Shown: positions 8,257-17,092, numbered from the stretch's first letter. The stretch is 64,000 nt of DNA from JANNPJ01 sp965200525 (GCA_965200525.1 OZ241368.1:7068001-7132000), one strand, 5' to 3'. Notes: generated by a model not told the origin, from the sequence alone. Translations and numbers: made by a program.

Positions 8257-9096
8257 ATGACGCCGTGGCAACGGGCACTCACCCAGGTGGCCGACCCATC
8301 CTCGGGGACGGCACTGGACCCGAGTCTCGACGTGACCCTGCACTTTCACCCGGACCGGCTGTTCGCCGGGGTTCCGCTCCTGCGGCACCTGACCCTCGAC
8401 GGGGTGTACCGCTCGCAGTTCGAGACCGGCACCGGCAACGGCGGGCTCACCGCGCTCGCGAACGGCGACCGGTGGCAATGGGAGCACCGGATGTTCGGCG
8501 GTGCCTACGACGACGCGGCGGCCTGCGAACGGCCGAAGTACGGCTCGCTCAACCACCGCCGGCGCCCGGCCGGCGGGTCGGTCCGCTTCGGCTCCTCGCA
8601 CTTCCGGTTGGGTCCTGAGGCCCGGGCCCGCACCACGTACTGCTATCCCGACAGCAGCACCGACCCGACCCACTTCGGTACGGCTCAGCGGATGGCATTG
8701 ATCGAACTGGCCGACGCCGACGCCGACGACGTCGACCAGCTCGACGACTACATCGAGGCCCACGTCCACGGCCCGGTTCGCCTCGAGCGGGACATCGCGG
8801 CCCTGGTGCTCGATCCGTCCTTCCGGGGTACCGCGGTCGAGGAGGCGGCCACCACGCTGCCCTTTCCGGTGCGCTGGCATCACGGTTTCTGCCTGCCGGT
8901 GGAGGAACTGGCCCGCCACGACGACTACCGGGGGCCGCACGTCGTGCGAGCCGGCCTGGCCATTGCCGAACAGGGCCGCCTCGATGCGCGGATCATCGGG
9001 GACGCCGTGCGGCGGGCGGAGTTCGATCCGCAGACCCTGAAGCAGGTCTGGCACTGCACGGCCCGTTTCGGCGCTCCACTCCGAGCACACGAATGA
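8257..9096 (+). CDS. DUF3626 family protein
   Basis: 279 residues. Matches my recollection of the DUF3626 pattern: LHFHPDR near residue 28, YRSQFETGTGNGG near 52, the RW.WEHRMFGGAYD segment, RPKYGSLNHRR, then RFGSSHFRL and TYCYPDS. The family has no established function. No signal peptide or membrane segment. Start ATG 8257 has only a weak GAGG upstream; because the preceding gene ends 16 bases before, co-transcription and possibly reinitiation are likely. The stop abuts the stop of the convergent monooxygenase. Confidence 0.75.
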   Translation: MTPWQRALTQVADPSSGTALDPSLDVTLHFHPDRLFAGVPLLRHLTLDGVYRSQFETGTGNGGLTALANGDRWQWEHRMFGGAYDDAAACERPKYGSLNHRRRPAGGSVRFGSSHFRLGPEARARTTYCYPDSSTDPTHFGTAQRMALIELADADADDVDQLDDYIEAHVHGPVRLERDIAALVLDPSFRGTAVEEAATTLPFPVRWHHGFCLPVEELARHDDYRGPHVVRAGLAIAEQGRLDARIIGDAVRRAEFDPQTLKQVWHCTARFGAPLRAHE

Positions 9097-10206
9097 TCAG
9101 GCGTCGAGGTCGATGGCGTTCTTGGCCCGCTCGGCCGACTCCGGCGACGGCGGTCCACCGGGGTTCTCGGTGGCCAGGGCCTGGTTGAGCCGGACGAACT
9201 CGCGCATCCGCTGCTCGTACAGCGCGAATCCCGACCGATGCTCGCCCTCGCACCGGGCCAGCGAGCCGGCCAGTACGTAGGCCCCGACCAGGGCCAGGCT
9301 GGTGCCCTGGCCGGACAGCGGCGAAGGGCAGTAGCCGGCGTCGCCGAGCAGAACCACCCGCCCGCTCGTCCAGGAATCCCGGCGGACCTGGGCCATCGCG
9401 TCGAAGTAGAAGTCCGGCGCCTTCCACATCGCGTCCAGCAGGGCCGGCGTCTGCCATCCGACGCCGGCCACCCGCTCGGCGATCAGCCGGCGCTGGGCGT
9501 CGAGGTCACGGCGGTCGTACTCCAGCGGCCCGGCGGCGAAACCGAGATTGACCCGCAGTTCGGTGTTGTCGCGAGCGGTGTAGACGGCGTACCCGACGTC
9601 CGGGGCCTGCAGCCAGATCTGCCAGCGGTCCAGGTCGAGGAAGTTCGTGGTGGTGAACACCCCGACGTAGGCGCCCAGGTGCTGGACGCCGGCCTCGGGG
9701 TCGTCGAAGGCCAGCCGGCGGACCGTGGAATGCAGGCCGTCGGCCCCGATCACCAGGTCGAACCGCTGCGGGGCGGCATTCTCGAAGCTCACCCGCACCC
9801 CGTCGTCCTCCTGATGCAGCGCGGCGATGCTGTCGCCGAAGAGGTACCGGACCCGGGGCTCCGTCGCCCGGAAGAGCATCGAGGTCAGGTCCTCGCGCAG
9901 CAGTTCGACGTCGTCACTGTCGAGCCGGCCACTGCTGAGCGCCATCTCGGTGGAACGCATCAGCTCGGTGCCCTCGCCGTCCACCATCGACATACCCCGC
10001 ATCCGGGTCCGGGCCGCCCGCAGCGGCGCGCTCAGGCCCATCCGCTCGATTACGCCCAGGGCCGCCCCGCGCACGTCCACCGCCTGCCCGCCCGGGCGCA
10101 GCGCCGGGGCCCGCTCGACAATCGTCACCGTGTAGCCGTCCTGCTCCAGCCAGTAGGCCAGGGCCGGGCCGGCAATGCCGGCTCCGGAGATCAGTACAGT
10201 CCTCAT
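9097..10206 (-). CDS. FAD-dependent aromatic-type monooxygenase (TetX/PHBH class)
   Basis: 369 residues, typical for class A flavoprotein monooxygenases. N-terminal Rossmann motif GAGIAGPALAYWLEQDG (residues 8-24), the central DG motif VIGADGLHSTVRR (about 160) and the GD motif VLLGDAGYCPSPLSGQGTSLAL (about 280) are all present. Uses NAD(P)H and O2 to hydroxylate a small, possibly phenolic or drug-like substrate; substrate unknown. ATG 10206 has an AAGGGA ribosome binding site. A promoter-like pair lies upstream, and the gene diverges from a GntR-TetR fusion regulator that probably controls it, as is common for TetX-like genes. Confidence 0.88.
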   Translation of the reverse strand: MRTVLISGAGIAGPALAYWLEQDGYTVTIVERAPALRPGGQAVDVRGAALGVIERMGLSAPLRAARTRMRGMSMVDGEGTELMRSTEMALSSGRLDSDDVELLREDLTSMLFRATEPRVRYLFGDSIAALHQEDDGVRVSFENAAPQRFDLVIGADGLHSTVRRLAFDDPEAGVQHLGAYVGVFTTTNFLDLDRWQIWLQAPDVGYAVYTARDNTELRVNLGFAAGPLEYDRRDLDAQRRLIAERVAGVGWQTPALLDAMWKAPDFYFDAMAQVRRDSWTSGRVVLLGDAGYCPSPLSGQGTSLALVGAYVLAGSLARCEGEHRSGFALYEQRMREFVRLNQALATENPGGPPSPESAERAKNAIDLDA

Positions 10207-10237
10207 CCCAGTCGTCCCTTCGTTGTCCGTGTGGATG

Positions 10238-10266
10238 AAAATACGGTGTACGCAAAGCTGCTACAA
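10238..10266 (-). promoter_or_regulatory. Candidate sigma-70-type promoter of the monooxygenase gene
   Basis: On the minus strand TTGTAG (10266-10261), a 17-nt spacer and TATTTT (10243-10238), 32 nt before the ATG at 10206. Unusually A+T-rich for this window. The sequence GCACTTACACTGCACT just upstream contains a direct repeat (GCACT) that may be part of a regulator site. Confidence 0.5.
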
Positions 10267-10341
10267 GGAAAAGCACTTACACTGCACTAGGTCAGGCCTT
10301 GCTCCGGCCTGCCTGTGTTCTAGTACAGAAGGTGGGTCGTG

Positions 10342-11352
10342 ATGGCCACTCAGCCGCCCTATCTGCGGATCGCCGACGAGCTTCGCCGCCGGATCGAGGC
10401 CGGCGAGCTCGTCCCGGGCGACCGGGTGCCCTCCACCCGGGCCCTGGCCGCCGACTGCGGGGTCGCCCTGGCCACCGCGGGAAAGGCACTGAGCGAGCTG
10501 CGCCGCACCGGCGTCGTACGCACCCAGTCCCGGGTCGGCACGGTTGTCGCCCCACCGGCGCGGGCCTCCCGACCCACCCGCTCCCCCACCACGACGTCGA
10601 CGCGCTCGCGCCCGACCACCGCACCCGACCGGCCGTCCGCCACACCCGACCGGCCGTCAGCCGACTCCGAGCTGACTCAGACCCGGATCGTGCGCGCCGC
10701 CGTTGAACTGGCCGATGCCCAGGGCCTGGAGGCGCTGACGATGCGAGCCGTCGCCGCATCCCTCGGCGTGGCCACCATGGCGCCCTACCGACATGTCGCC
10801 GGCAAGGACGAATTACTGCTGCTGATGGCCGATGCCGCTTACGCCGAGGGCCGCTACCCCGAGATCAGGCCCGGCGGCTGGCGAGCCCAGCTCGAGGTCG
10901 GGGCCCGCGTGCTCTGGCAGCTGTACCGACGTCATCCGTGGCTGGCTCAGCTCGGGCCGCTGGCCCGGCCCCTGCTGCTGCCCAACCTGCTGCGGCACGG
11001 CGAATGGGTGCTGCGGGCCCTGTCCGGTCTCGGCCTGCCCCCGGCTCGCGTGCTCGACCTGCAGATCCTGCTGTACAACCACGGCCAGGGCCTGGCCGTC
11101 AATCTGGAGCGCGAGGCCCTGGCCCAGGCCGACACCGGGATGTCCGACGAGCAGTGGGTCGACGATCAGGTGCCCACCCTGACCGCCCTGGCCCGGTCCG
11201 GGTTGTTCCCTCACTTCGCCGCTCTGCTGGCCGGCCTCGAAGGCGGCTACGACTTCGACCTGGACACGCTGTTCGAGACCAGCCTGCGGGCCCTGCTGGA
11301 CGGTTTCGACCAGCTCATCCGTCGCGAAGGTCGGGTCTACGAAGCCGGCTGA
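10342..11352 (+). CDS. GntR-TetR fusion transcriptional regulator
   Basis: 336 residues with two DNA-binding domains. Residues 1-70 are a GntR-type winged helix (ADELRRRIEAGELVPGDRVPSTRALA). After a Ser/Thr/Pro/Arg linker (about 72-108) comes a TetR domain (RIVRAAVELADAQGLEALTMRAVAASLGVATMAPYRHVAGKDELL in consecutive segments, about 112-160) and a TetR-type C-terminal ligand domain. Such fusions occur in actinobacteria next to flavin monooxygenases or exporters. Start ATG 10342 is preceded by AAGG at 9 nt; a GTG three bases earlier is an alternative. Presumed repressor of the divergent FAD monooxygenase, inducer unknown. Confidence 0.88.
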   Translation: MATQPPYLRIADELRRRIEAGELVPGDRVPSTRALAADCGVALATAGKALSELRRTGVVRTQSRVGTVVAPPARASRPTRSPTTTSTRSRPTTAPDRPSATPDRPSADSELTQTRIVRAAVELADAQGLEALTMRAVAASLGVATMAPYRHVAGKDELLLLMADAAYAEGRYPEIRPGGWRAQLEVGARVLWQLYRRHPWLAQLGPLARPLLLPNLLRHGEWVLRALSGLGLPPARVLDLQILLYNHGQGLAVNLEREALAQADTGMSDEQWVDDQVPTLTALARSGLFPHFAALLAGLEGGYDFDLDTLFETSLRALLDGFDQLIRREGRVYEAG

Positions 11353-12596
11353 GCCGACCAGATGACGACGCCCAGGCACATCTCGTCACTGGTGCCCTCG
11401 CCCCAGAGCACATAGCGCGGCGGCAGCGACCTCAGGGCCGGCAACTGGGTGCGCAGCCCGGCGTCATGCGTGCAGGTCACCCGCAGGTCGTCGCCGGGGT
11501 GCACGGTGACCGGGGCGGGGAGCTCGCGCGCGCCCTGGTCGTCGAAGTTGTACACCGGCACGTCGAGCAGGGTCTTTGCCCTGGCCGTGCCCGGGTTCAG
11601 GTCGACCTTGATCGAGCGGCCCAGCAGGTGCATGTGCCCGGCCACGGCCTGGACCACCATGGTCTGGCGGGCCGGGCGATCGCAGTGCTGGGTGTTGCCC
11701 GGCCGGGGCACCTTGCCCGAGTTGCAGAGCAGGTTCAGGCCGGCCACGGTCGCGCCGGCGTCCTGGCCGAACCGGCTCATCTCATCGAAGATCGACTGGT
11801 CCCGGTCGCACAACGGGCCGTTCTGGCCGGCCGGGCAGGGCAGTTCGATCGGGGCCACCAGCAACGTGGTGTGCAGTGGCTGCAGCGCGGTGCGGCCGGG
11901 CACGAACCGCAACCGGATGCCGGAACGGTCGGCGCCGGCGGCCTTCCCGTCGGTGGCCAGCAGGTTGTAGTGCACCTGCATGATGATCCGGGTGCCCGGT
12001 TCCATCCGGTACCCGGTGCCCTTGGCGGCCAGCGACTCGGTGCCGCCCGGGGCCCAGGCGGCCAGCCAGGGGGCACCGCCCAGCTGGGCCCCTTGCTGCC
12101 CGATCCCGGTTCCGGAGAAGCAGGTGTAACCCTCGGCCGGATCCTTGGCGTCCAGGGCCTCGGCCGCGGCGACGTCCTTCTTCTCCAGCTTGAAGAAGAT
12201 GGCGTGGTGCACGATTGCCGCATTGTTGGGCAGGAACTGACTGCCGACCAGGTACGCGGGCTCCGTGAGCTTCGGGTCGACCAGGAAGCACCGGTAGTCG
12301 TCGGTGCCCCCCGAGGGTGGGGACGGCGTGTAGGCGGCCGGCATGAACAGCGTCCGGAAGCTCTGGCCCTTGCGCAACGGCGTCACCGGCGCGACGTCCG
12401 CGTTCGTCGTACCGCCGCTGGCGCTCGGGTTCGGGCTCATGTCCATGCCGCTCATCCCGGCCATGCCGGCCATACCCGAGGACGGCGTGGAGGCGTCCGC
12501 CACCGGCCGGGCGGCGTCGTTGGTGGCGCCGCACCCGGCCAGGCTGAGGGCAATGACGGCGACGGCGCCGATCAACCAGGTCGTCCGAGAGCTCAC
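11337..12596 (-). CDS. Copper type II monooxygenase-like lipoprotein (PHM/DBM fold)
   Basis: 419 residues. Signal peptide with lipobox LAGC (Cys22), so exported and lipid-anchored. A Met-rich stretch (GMAGMAGMSGMDM, residues 41-53) follows, suggesting copper binding. The mature part carries all six copper ligands of the peptidylglycine alpha-hydroxylating / dopamine beta-monooxygenase family: His130-His131 and His209 (CuH site), His321-x-His323 and Met406 (CuM site). Many cysteines could form disulfides. Known relatives hydroxylate a C-H bond using ascorbate and O2; the bacterial substrate is unknown. GTG 12596 is supported by TACTGT 7 nt upstream (leaderless type). Its 3' end overlaps the convergent GntR-TetR gene by 16 bases. 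Confidence 0.82.
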   Translation of the reverse strand: MSSRTTWLIGAVAVIALSLAGCGATNDAARPVADASTPSSGMAGMAGMSGMDMSPNPSASGGTTNADVAPVTPLRKGQSFRTLFMPAAYTPSPPSGGTDDYRCFLVDPKLTEPAYLVGSQFLPNNAAIVHHAIFFKLEKKDVAAAEALDAKDPAEGYTCFSGTGIGQQGAQLGGAPWLAAWAPGGTESLAAKGTGYRMEPGTRIIMQVHYNLLATDGKAAGADRSGIRLRFVPGRTALQPLHTTLLVAPIELPCPAGQNGPLCDRDQSIFDEMSRFGQDAGATVAGLNLLCNSGKVPRPGNTQHCDRPARQTMVVQAVAGHMHLLGRSIKVDLNPGTARAKTLLDVPVYNFDDQGARELPAPVTVHPGDDLRVTCTHDAGLRTQLPALRSLPPRYVLWGEGTSDEMCLGVVIWSAQPAS

Positions 12597-12643
12597 GTAC
12601 CGAACAGTAACCTGGCTCACAACCGTGAACAAGGGACGCCGGT

Positions 12644-14131
12644 TCAGCCCCCGCCGGCCCGCAGCCGGCGGGCCACCTCCCCTGCGACCTGGCCCTGGAG
12701 CTTGAGCAGCTCCTCGTTGCTCAGGATCTTGATATCGGTTCCCTTGGGCACGCTCACCGGCTGACTGGCATTGGGCCCGCAACGGATCGGCCGTCCGTCG
12801 GCAGTCAGCAGACAGGTCGCCTCGGCCCCTTGCAGCTGGCCGTTGCCGGTGACCCGGTAGGTCAGGTTCTGCTCGTTGCCCATGGTGGCGACCCAGTTGT
12901 CCCCGCCGGTGGGGATCACCTCGAAGATCTTGTCCAGGTTGTAGCAGCAGGCATCGCTGTAGTCGGCCCGGATCCGGGCCACCAGGGCCTCGGGCGAGAC
13001 CCAGGCCTTGGCCAGGCGGTGCACGGTCAGCGGGGCCAGGTGCTCGCCCGAGTGCTGGGCCGCCACCGTGGAGACGGCCACGATCGAGCTGGTCGTGCCG
13101 TGCGGGGTCAGCGGGGTGACGTAGAGCGGGCCGCCGCCACCGCTCTGGTTCAAGGTGAACTCGGCGTCGTTCCCGGCGTTGGTGCCGTCGTCCGAGCCGA
13201 CCCAGCCGACCCGCCGGGCCAGCCAGTCGGTGAAGCTGCCGGTGGCGGTCAGGGCCTGGCGCTGTTGCTTGGCCAGGCTGATCGGATAGGTCGGCCCCGG
13301 GATCTTGCTCACCTCGTCGGTCAGAGTGAGCTTGCCGGTACGGCCGTTGTAGAGCGCGATTCCGGCGGGCCGCTCGGTGACGCCGAACCAGCCGACCTGA
13401 CGCTTGAGCGGGACCACCACGATCGGCGTCGTCCCGTCGCAATAGCTGTAGACGTCGCCGTTGTCGAAAGTGACGAGGTGGTGGTGCTGGGCGATCTGAC
13501 GGGCGAGGCTGTGCCCGAACCGGCCGCCGATCCGGGCGCTGGCCTTCTTCGTGTCGAAATCGCAGCGTTGCCCCTCCTCGCCCCGTCCGCTCAGCGGAAC
13601 GTGCTGGGTGAAGGCCGAGGCGTAGCCGGAGAGCCAGCCGCGGCGAACCACCAGGGTGGCGAACCGGTCCTGGTCGGCCAGGTAGGTGGTGTCCGAGACG
13701 TCACCGGCGATGTCGCCCAGACTGGTTCCGGCCTGGGCTTTTCCGACCAAGAAAGGCGCTCGCCCGGCCAGGCCCGGGACGGGATCGGTAACCACACTCG
13801 AGTGCTCCACGTAGGAACGGTCATTCTGGTACCCGCTCCACAACCCGATCCAGATCACGGCGACCAGGCCGATCACGAAGCCGACGGATCCGAGGATCCA
13901 GCCGTACTCGTCACCGCCCAGTGCGAATGGGATTACGACACAGGCACCGAGCAGAACGAGCAGCAGGATCCAGCGCCACAGCCGGCGCCCCTCCCAGACG
14001 AACTGGGTGATCCAGTAGGCGTCGTGCCAGATCCCGAAGAGCAGACCCAGCACCACGACCAGGCCGACGCCGCTGCAACCCAGCGTCGTCAGCGAGACCT
14101 GCGTTCGTCGTTGGTCATTCTTGCCACCCAC
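12644..14131 (-). CDS. Membrane protein of unknown function
   Basis: 495 residues. Three hydrophobic segments in the first 115 residues (about 15-38, 53-72 and 79-100), then a large domain of about 380 residues presumed outside the membrane. The rest shows no motif I recognise, although a histidine run (AQHHHLV), a CDFDTKK segment and a CCYNL segment are visible. It ends with a charged tail rich in Arg and Gly. The nearest upstream gene, also minus strand, is the LURP-one-related gene 87 bases away, and the copper lipoprotein lies 47 bases downstream; the three could be co-transcribed. GTG start has GAGG very close, so the exact start is uncertain. Confidence 0.7.
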   Translation of the reverse strand: MGGKNDQRRTQVSLTTLGCSGVGLVVVLGLLFGIWHDAYWITQFVWEGRRLWRWILLLVLLGACVVIPFALGGDEYGWILGSVGFVIGLVAVIWIGLWSGYQNDRSYVEHSSVVTDPVPGLAGRAPFLVGKAQAGTSLGDIAGDVSDTTYLADQDRFATLVVRRGWLSGYASAFTQHVPLSGRGEEGQRCDFDTKKASARIGGRFGHSLARQIAQHHHLVTFDNGDVYSYCDGTTPIVVVPLKRQVGWFGVTERPAGIALYNGRTGKLTLTDEVSKIPGPTYPISLAKQQRQALTATGSFTDWLARRVGWVGSDDGTNAGNDAEFTLNQSGGGGPLYVTPLTPHGTTSSIVAVSTVAAQHSGEHLAPLTVHRLAKAWVSPEALVARIRADYSDACCYNLDKIFEVIPTGGDNWVATMGNEQNLTYRVTGNGQLQGAEATCLLTADGRPIRCGPNASQPVSVPKGTDIKILSNEELLKLQGQVAGEVARRLRAGGG

Positions 14132-14218
14132 GCCTCAGCCCGCCTTTTGCCCCGGTGTGCCCCACCCGGGCTTCAGGGTACGGCCTGGCGATCTTGAGCA
14201 GTAGTCCCCGCCGGTGGC

Positions 14219-14722
14219 TCAGTCGTCGTCCTTCGTGTCCGCCTTCTCCTCGGCGGCCTGGGCCAGGTCAAGGGCCATCACAGCAGCCAGGATGAGGACG
14301 TCGTCCTCCCCCTCGACTACCCGCACCGCGTAGGTGTCACGGAAGGTGAACCACTTCTTCGACACCGACGCGACTTCCTGGCCGTCGCGTTCGACGGTGT
14401 ACTCGTGGTCGAGAAGGTTGCCTCGCATCTCCAGATCGTGCGGGCCCGGGATGTCGATCGTGTACCGGTCGACAAACGGGGTGAACAGCTTCTTGCGCAG
14501 TTCGGCCGCCTTCTGGCCCCCGACGCTGATTGTGTAAGTACGCCGCAGCGCGATCACCTGCCGGTGCACGGCGGCCACCTCCTGCCCGGCAGGATCCTCG
14601 ATCACCAGCCGGTCGCGCAGGCTCAGCACCTTGCCGTCCACCTTGTAGGCCACCTGGCCCGAGTCGTCGGTGATGGTGAAGTCTCCACCGAAGTCCAGGA
14701 ACTTCTCACGAATCAGATACAT
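14219..14722 (-). CDS. LURP-one-related (tubby-like fold) protein
   Basis: 167 residues. Begins MYLIREKFLDFGGDFTITDD, the usual start of LURP-one-related proteins, and continues with the alternating beta-strand pattern of that fold (YKVDGKVLSLRDRLVI, VIALRRTYTI, WFTFRDTYAVRV). The family adopts a tubby-like beta barrel; bacterial members have no settled function, possibly membrane-lipid binding. ATG 14722 has GAAGG upstream; longer starts would add residues foreign to the family. The C-terminus is strongly acidic (EEKADTKDDD). Confidence 0.85.
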   Translation of the reverse strand: MYLIREKFLDFGGDFTITDDSGQVAYKVDGKVLSLRDRLVIEDPAGQEVAAVHRQVIALRRTYTISVGGQKAAELRKKLFTPFVDRYTIDIPGPHDLEMRGNLLDHEYTVERDGQEVASVSKKWFTFRDTYAVRVVEGEDDVLILAAVMALDLAQAAEEKADTKDDD

Positions 14723-15593
14723 GCCTTCATCATCGACCGTCACGGCGAATGCCGTCACGCCAGGTAGTCCGATCGTTCCTCACGTCGGCGCCGAGGGCCC
14801 ACAGACAGGCGGTCAACCAGAGCCATCGGCGCACGGACTTCGCGGTCATCGCCGCCGGAGTGCTCTGCCTAGAACCACTGGATCGTGGCCAGCTACTGCC
14901 ATCAACCTCGTGCCGGTGCCCCGGCCGCGCCAGGCAACTGTGGTGCTTGCCGGCCCACGGGGGCGAGCAATCAGGAGCGCTCAATCAGGGTGACCGAAAG
15001 GAGTGACACCAAATCTGAGCCGACGCCATGCCAACACGCGACACAAGAACGATCAGTGAACCTGCCTTGGTCGTCCATCCAGTTGATTCAGCGAGGTTCA
15101 ACAGGCCACTCAGCCACGAGGCAATGCTCCAAGAAAAACAAATTGGTTCCCCCGTTGGGTTGCGCAGTGAGGTATCGGTTGGTCTACGATTGATACCTCA
15201 TTCTTTCCACTTCAGCGCGAGGCGGACCTAGGCGAAGCTTGATCGACTGTATTTCACGGGCCGGGGCGTTCCCCGCCTGTTGCTCACCGATCACCGCCGA
15301 TCATTAGTCAACGTGTGTAAGCACCGTCATGTCTCATTACGTCCCTGCCATAACGGTTCTCAGCGCTGATCCCCCTCTTGACGGCGAGCTCAGGCCCGTC
15401 CATCGCAGATCGACAACGGGTTCGCCGCCAGCACTATCCGCAACCGCCCGCAGATCGACCCACTGCGCCAGCCCTCGCCAGGTCGCACTCGAGGCAACTG
15501 TCTTGCCACAGAGGTCCGCGGCCCCTACATGAGATTCAGCGCAAAGGCGTGCGAGCAGGAATGCTCACGCCACCGAGCTATTGAAGGAGACTC
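14723..15593 (+). other. 870-base gene-poor stretch at the left edge of an atypical island
   Basis: No convincing coding region on either strand. Base composition is visibly less GC-rich than the surroundings (A-runs near 15130, T/A-rich stretches near 15190-15350). It contains a 9-bp inverted repeat at 15168-15200. No tRNA-like sequence, integrase or clear attachment duplication was found. Best read as non-coding DNA of a decayed mobile element upstream of the RepA-like ATPase gene. Confidence 0.5.
15168..15200. repeat. Inverted repeat, possible operator in the island
   Basis: Perfect 9-bp arms TGAGGTATC and GATACCTCA separated by 15 nt, in an A+T-richer context. Could be a repressor operator or a hairpin; no regulator gene is nearby. 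Confidence 0.4.
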
Positions 15594-16931
15594 TTGAAAA
15601 GCCCCGACGACGTCGTGTCACACCGCATTGTTCTGCGCCAAGCCTCCCGGATCCGCGCCCTGCGCCCTCGATGGGCTTGGGAGAACCGTTGGCCGGTAGG
15701 TGAGGTCGCCCTCCTGGCCGGACGAGGCGGCCTCGGCAAGAGCACCATCTGTTACTGGGCCGCTGCCCGCCTCACCCGAGGGGAGTTGCGGGGCGAGCAT
15801 TTCGGCAACCCCCGTGCTGTCCTGGTCTGCGCCACCGAGGACAGCTGGTCACACACCATCATCCCCCGTCTGATCGCCGCGGGAGCCGACCTGGACCGGG
15901 TGTTCGCGGTCGAGGTGCTGGAGAGCCAGGGGGGTGAGGACTACGAGGGGTGGCTGTCTCTGCCGCGCGATATCCCGGCACTTGGCACTGTTGCACAGGA
16001 GCACAACGCCGTGCTCCTGCTGCTGGACCCTCTCGTCAGTCGCCTCGGGTCCTCCCTCAACACCTACCGCGACAGCGACGTGCGACGCGCGCTGGAACCA
16101 CTCAAGCGGTTGGCCGAATCGACCGGCATGGCCATTGTCGGGCTCATCCACGTCACCAAAGGCGGCGGCGCCGATCCGCTCGCCTCGGTGATGGGCTCGG
16201 TCGGCTTCGTCAACGTCGCCCGGTCCGTGTCCATCGTCGTCCCGGACCCCGACGACGACAGCGATCGAAGACGTCTCTTCGGTACCCCGAAGAACAACGT
16301 CGGACGAGACGACCTGCCCACACTCGCCTACGTCATCGACGGGGCTGCCGTAGAGACCGAGGATGGCCTGTCCTCGACCGGTGTCGTCCACTGGCAGGGG
16401 GAGGTGGAAGGCACCATCCGATCGGCCATGACCTCTGGCCTCGAGGACGCCGGGGTGCGCACGGCAACCGTCGAGGCCGGCGAGTGGCTCCTCGACTGGC
16501 TGCAGGCCCACGGCGGGCACGCACCGCGCACGGACGTCGAGATGCACGGACGCAAAGCCGGCCACTCGATCGACGCGCTCAAACGTGCCCGAGCCAAACT
16601 CCCGATCGACGCACGCTCGGAAGGGTTCCCGCGAAGCACGGTCTGGGTCCTCAAAACCGACACACTCAGCGACTCCGCACCACCGGATCCGAGCCACCAT
16701 CAGCGCCCCGACCGGCCCGACAACCGCCCCAGCGCGGCGCCCGCCCCCTCATCCGCTGCTCCCACTGCACCGACTGGAGCTGACCTGCGGTTTTCCAGCC
16801 GCCCACCTGACCACAACAACCCAGTCGGTGCAGTGGGCGCAAGGGCACCCCGACCGCCTGCGACTGCGCGATCGCCAATGCCGCACGCCCCGGCCCCGGC
16901 ATCCAACACCCACTCCAAAAATCCGCTCTGA
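15594..16931 (+). CDS. RepA-like AAA ATPase (replicative-helicase type, mobile element)
   Basis: 445 residues. RecA-fold ATPase with Walker A GRGGLGKST (about residue 43), Walker B VLLLLDPLV (about 140) and a helicase-type segment GLIHVTKGGGADPLASVMGS (about 184), resembling RepA-type ATPases of plasmids and integrated elements. Residues about 285-355 look like a winged-helix module (EAGEWLLDWLQ... ending TVWVL). The last 90 residues are a Pro/Ala/Ser-rich tail encoded by repeat-containing DNA. The start is TTG 15594, 4 nt after AAGGAG; no ATG/GTG fits. No primase, integrase or transfer gene accompanies it, so the element is probably incomplete. Confidence 0.75.
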   Translation: MKSPDDVVSHRIVLRQASRIRALRPRWAWENRWPVGEVALLAGRGGLGKSTICYWAAARLTRGELRGEHFGNPRAVLVCATEDSWSHTIIPRLIAAGADLDRVFAVEVLESQGGEDYEGWLSLPRDIPALGTVAQEHNAVLLLLDPLVSRLGSSLNTYRDSDVRRALEPLKRLAESTGMAIVGLIHVTKGGGADPLASVMGSVGFVNVARSVSIVVPDPDDDSDRRRLFGTPKNNVGRDDLPTLAYVIDGAAVETEDGLSSTGVVHWQGEVEGTIRSAMTSGLEDAGVRTATVEAGEWLLDWLQAHGGHAPRTDVEMHGRKAGHSIDALKRARAKLPIDARSEGFPRSTVWVLKTDTLSDSAPPDPSHHQRPDRPDNRPSAAPAPSSAAPTAPTGADLRFSSRPPDHNNPVGAVGARAPRPPATARSPMPHAPAPASNTHSKNPL

Positions 16932-17092
16932 CCTGCAGTTCTCCCCGCCACCGCAGGCGCCACCAGCACCGGCCAGGACGACCAACGCCGTCGAACCGAT
17001 CAACCGCCTCGGGCACCAACACGTCCCGACAGCCCGACCGCAGCTGCAGTCAGCGCACCGCCCCTGTCGACTGCACCGACTGCACCGACTGG
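16761..17092. repeat. Repeats built on CTGCACCGACTG
   Basis: CCCACTGCACCGACTGG at 16761-16777 is repeated in perfect inverted form at 16821-16837 (CCAGTCGGTGCAGTGGG). At 17071-17092 the unit occurs in tandem (CTGCACCGA CTGCACCGA CTGG). The first pair lies inside the coding tail of the ATPase gene, the tandem copy downstream of it. Such iteration next to a RepA-like gene may be an iteron-type origin or simple coding repeats; not proven. Confidence 0.5.

Noticed and set aside
12597..13442. Upstream extension of the copper lipoprotein frame into a 701-codon protein
   Set aside because: The extension is antisense-type filler overlapping the real membrane-protein gene in another frame. A lipobox signal peptide and leaderless -10 mark the start at 12596.
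14749..15006. Short frames in the 14.75-15.0 kb region on both strands
   Set aside because: No ribosome binding sites, no conserved look, several overlapping frames of similar length; treated as non-coding.
16761..17092. Possible CRISPR array from CTGCACCGACTG repeats
   Set aside because: Repeat units are short, irregular in spacing and orientation, partly coding, and no cas gene is present.
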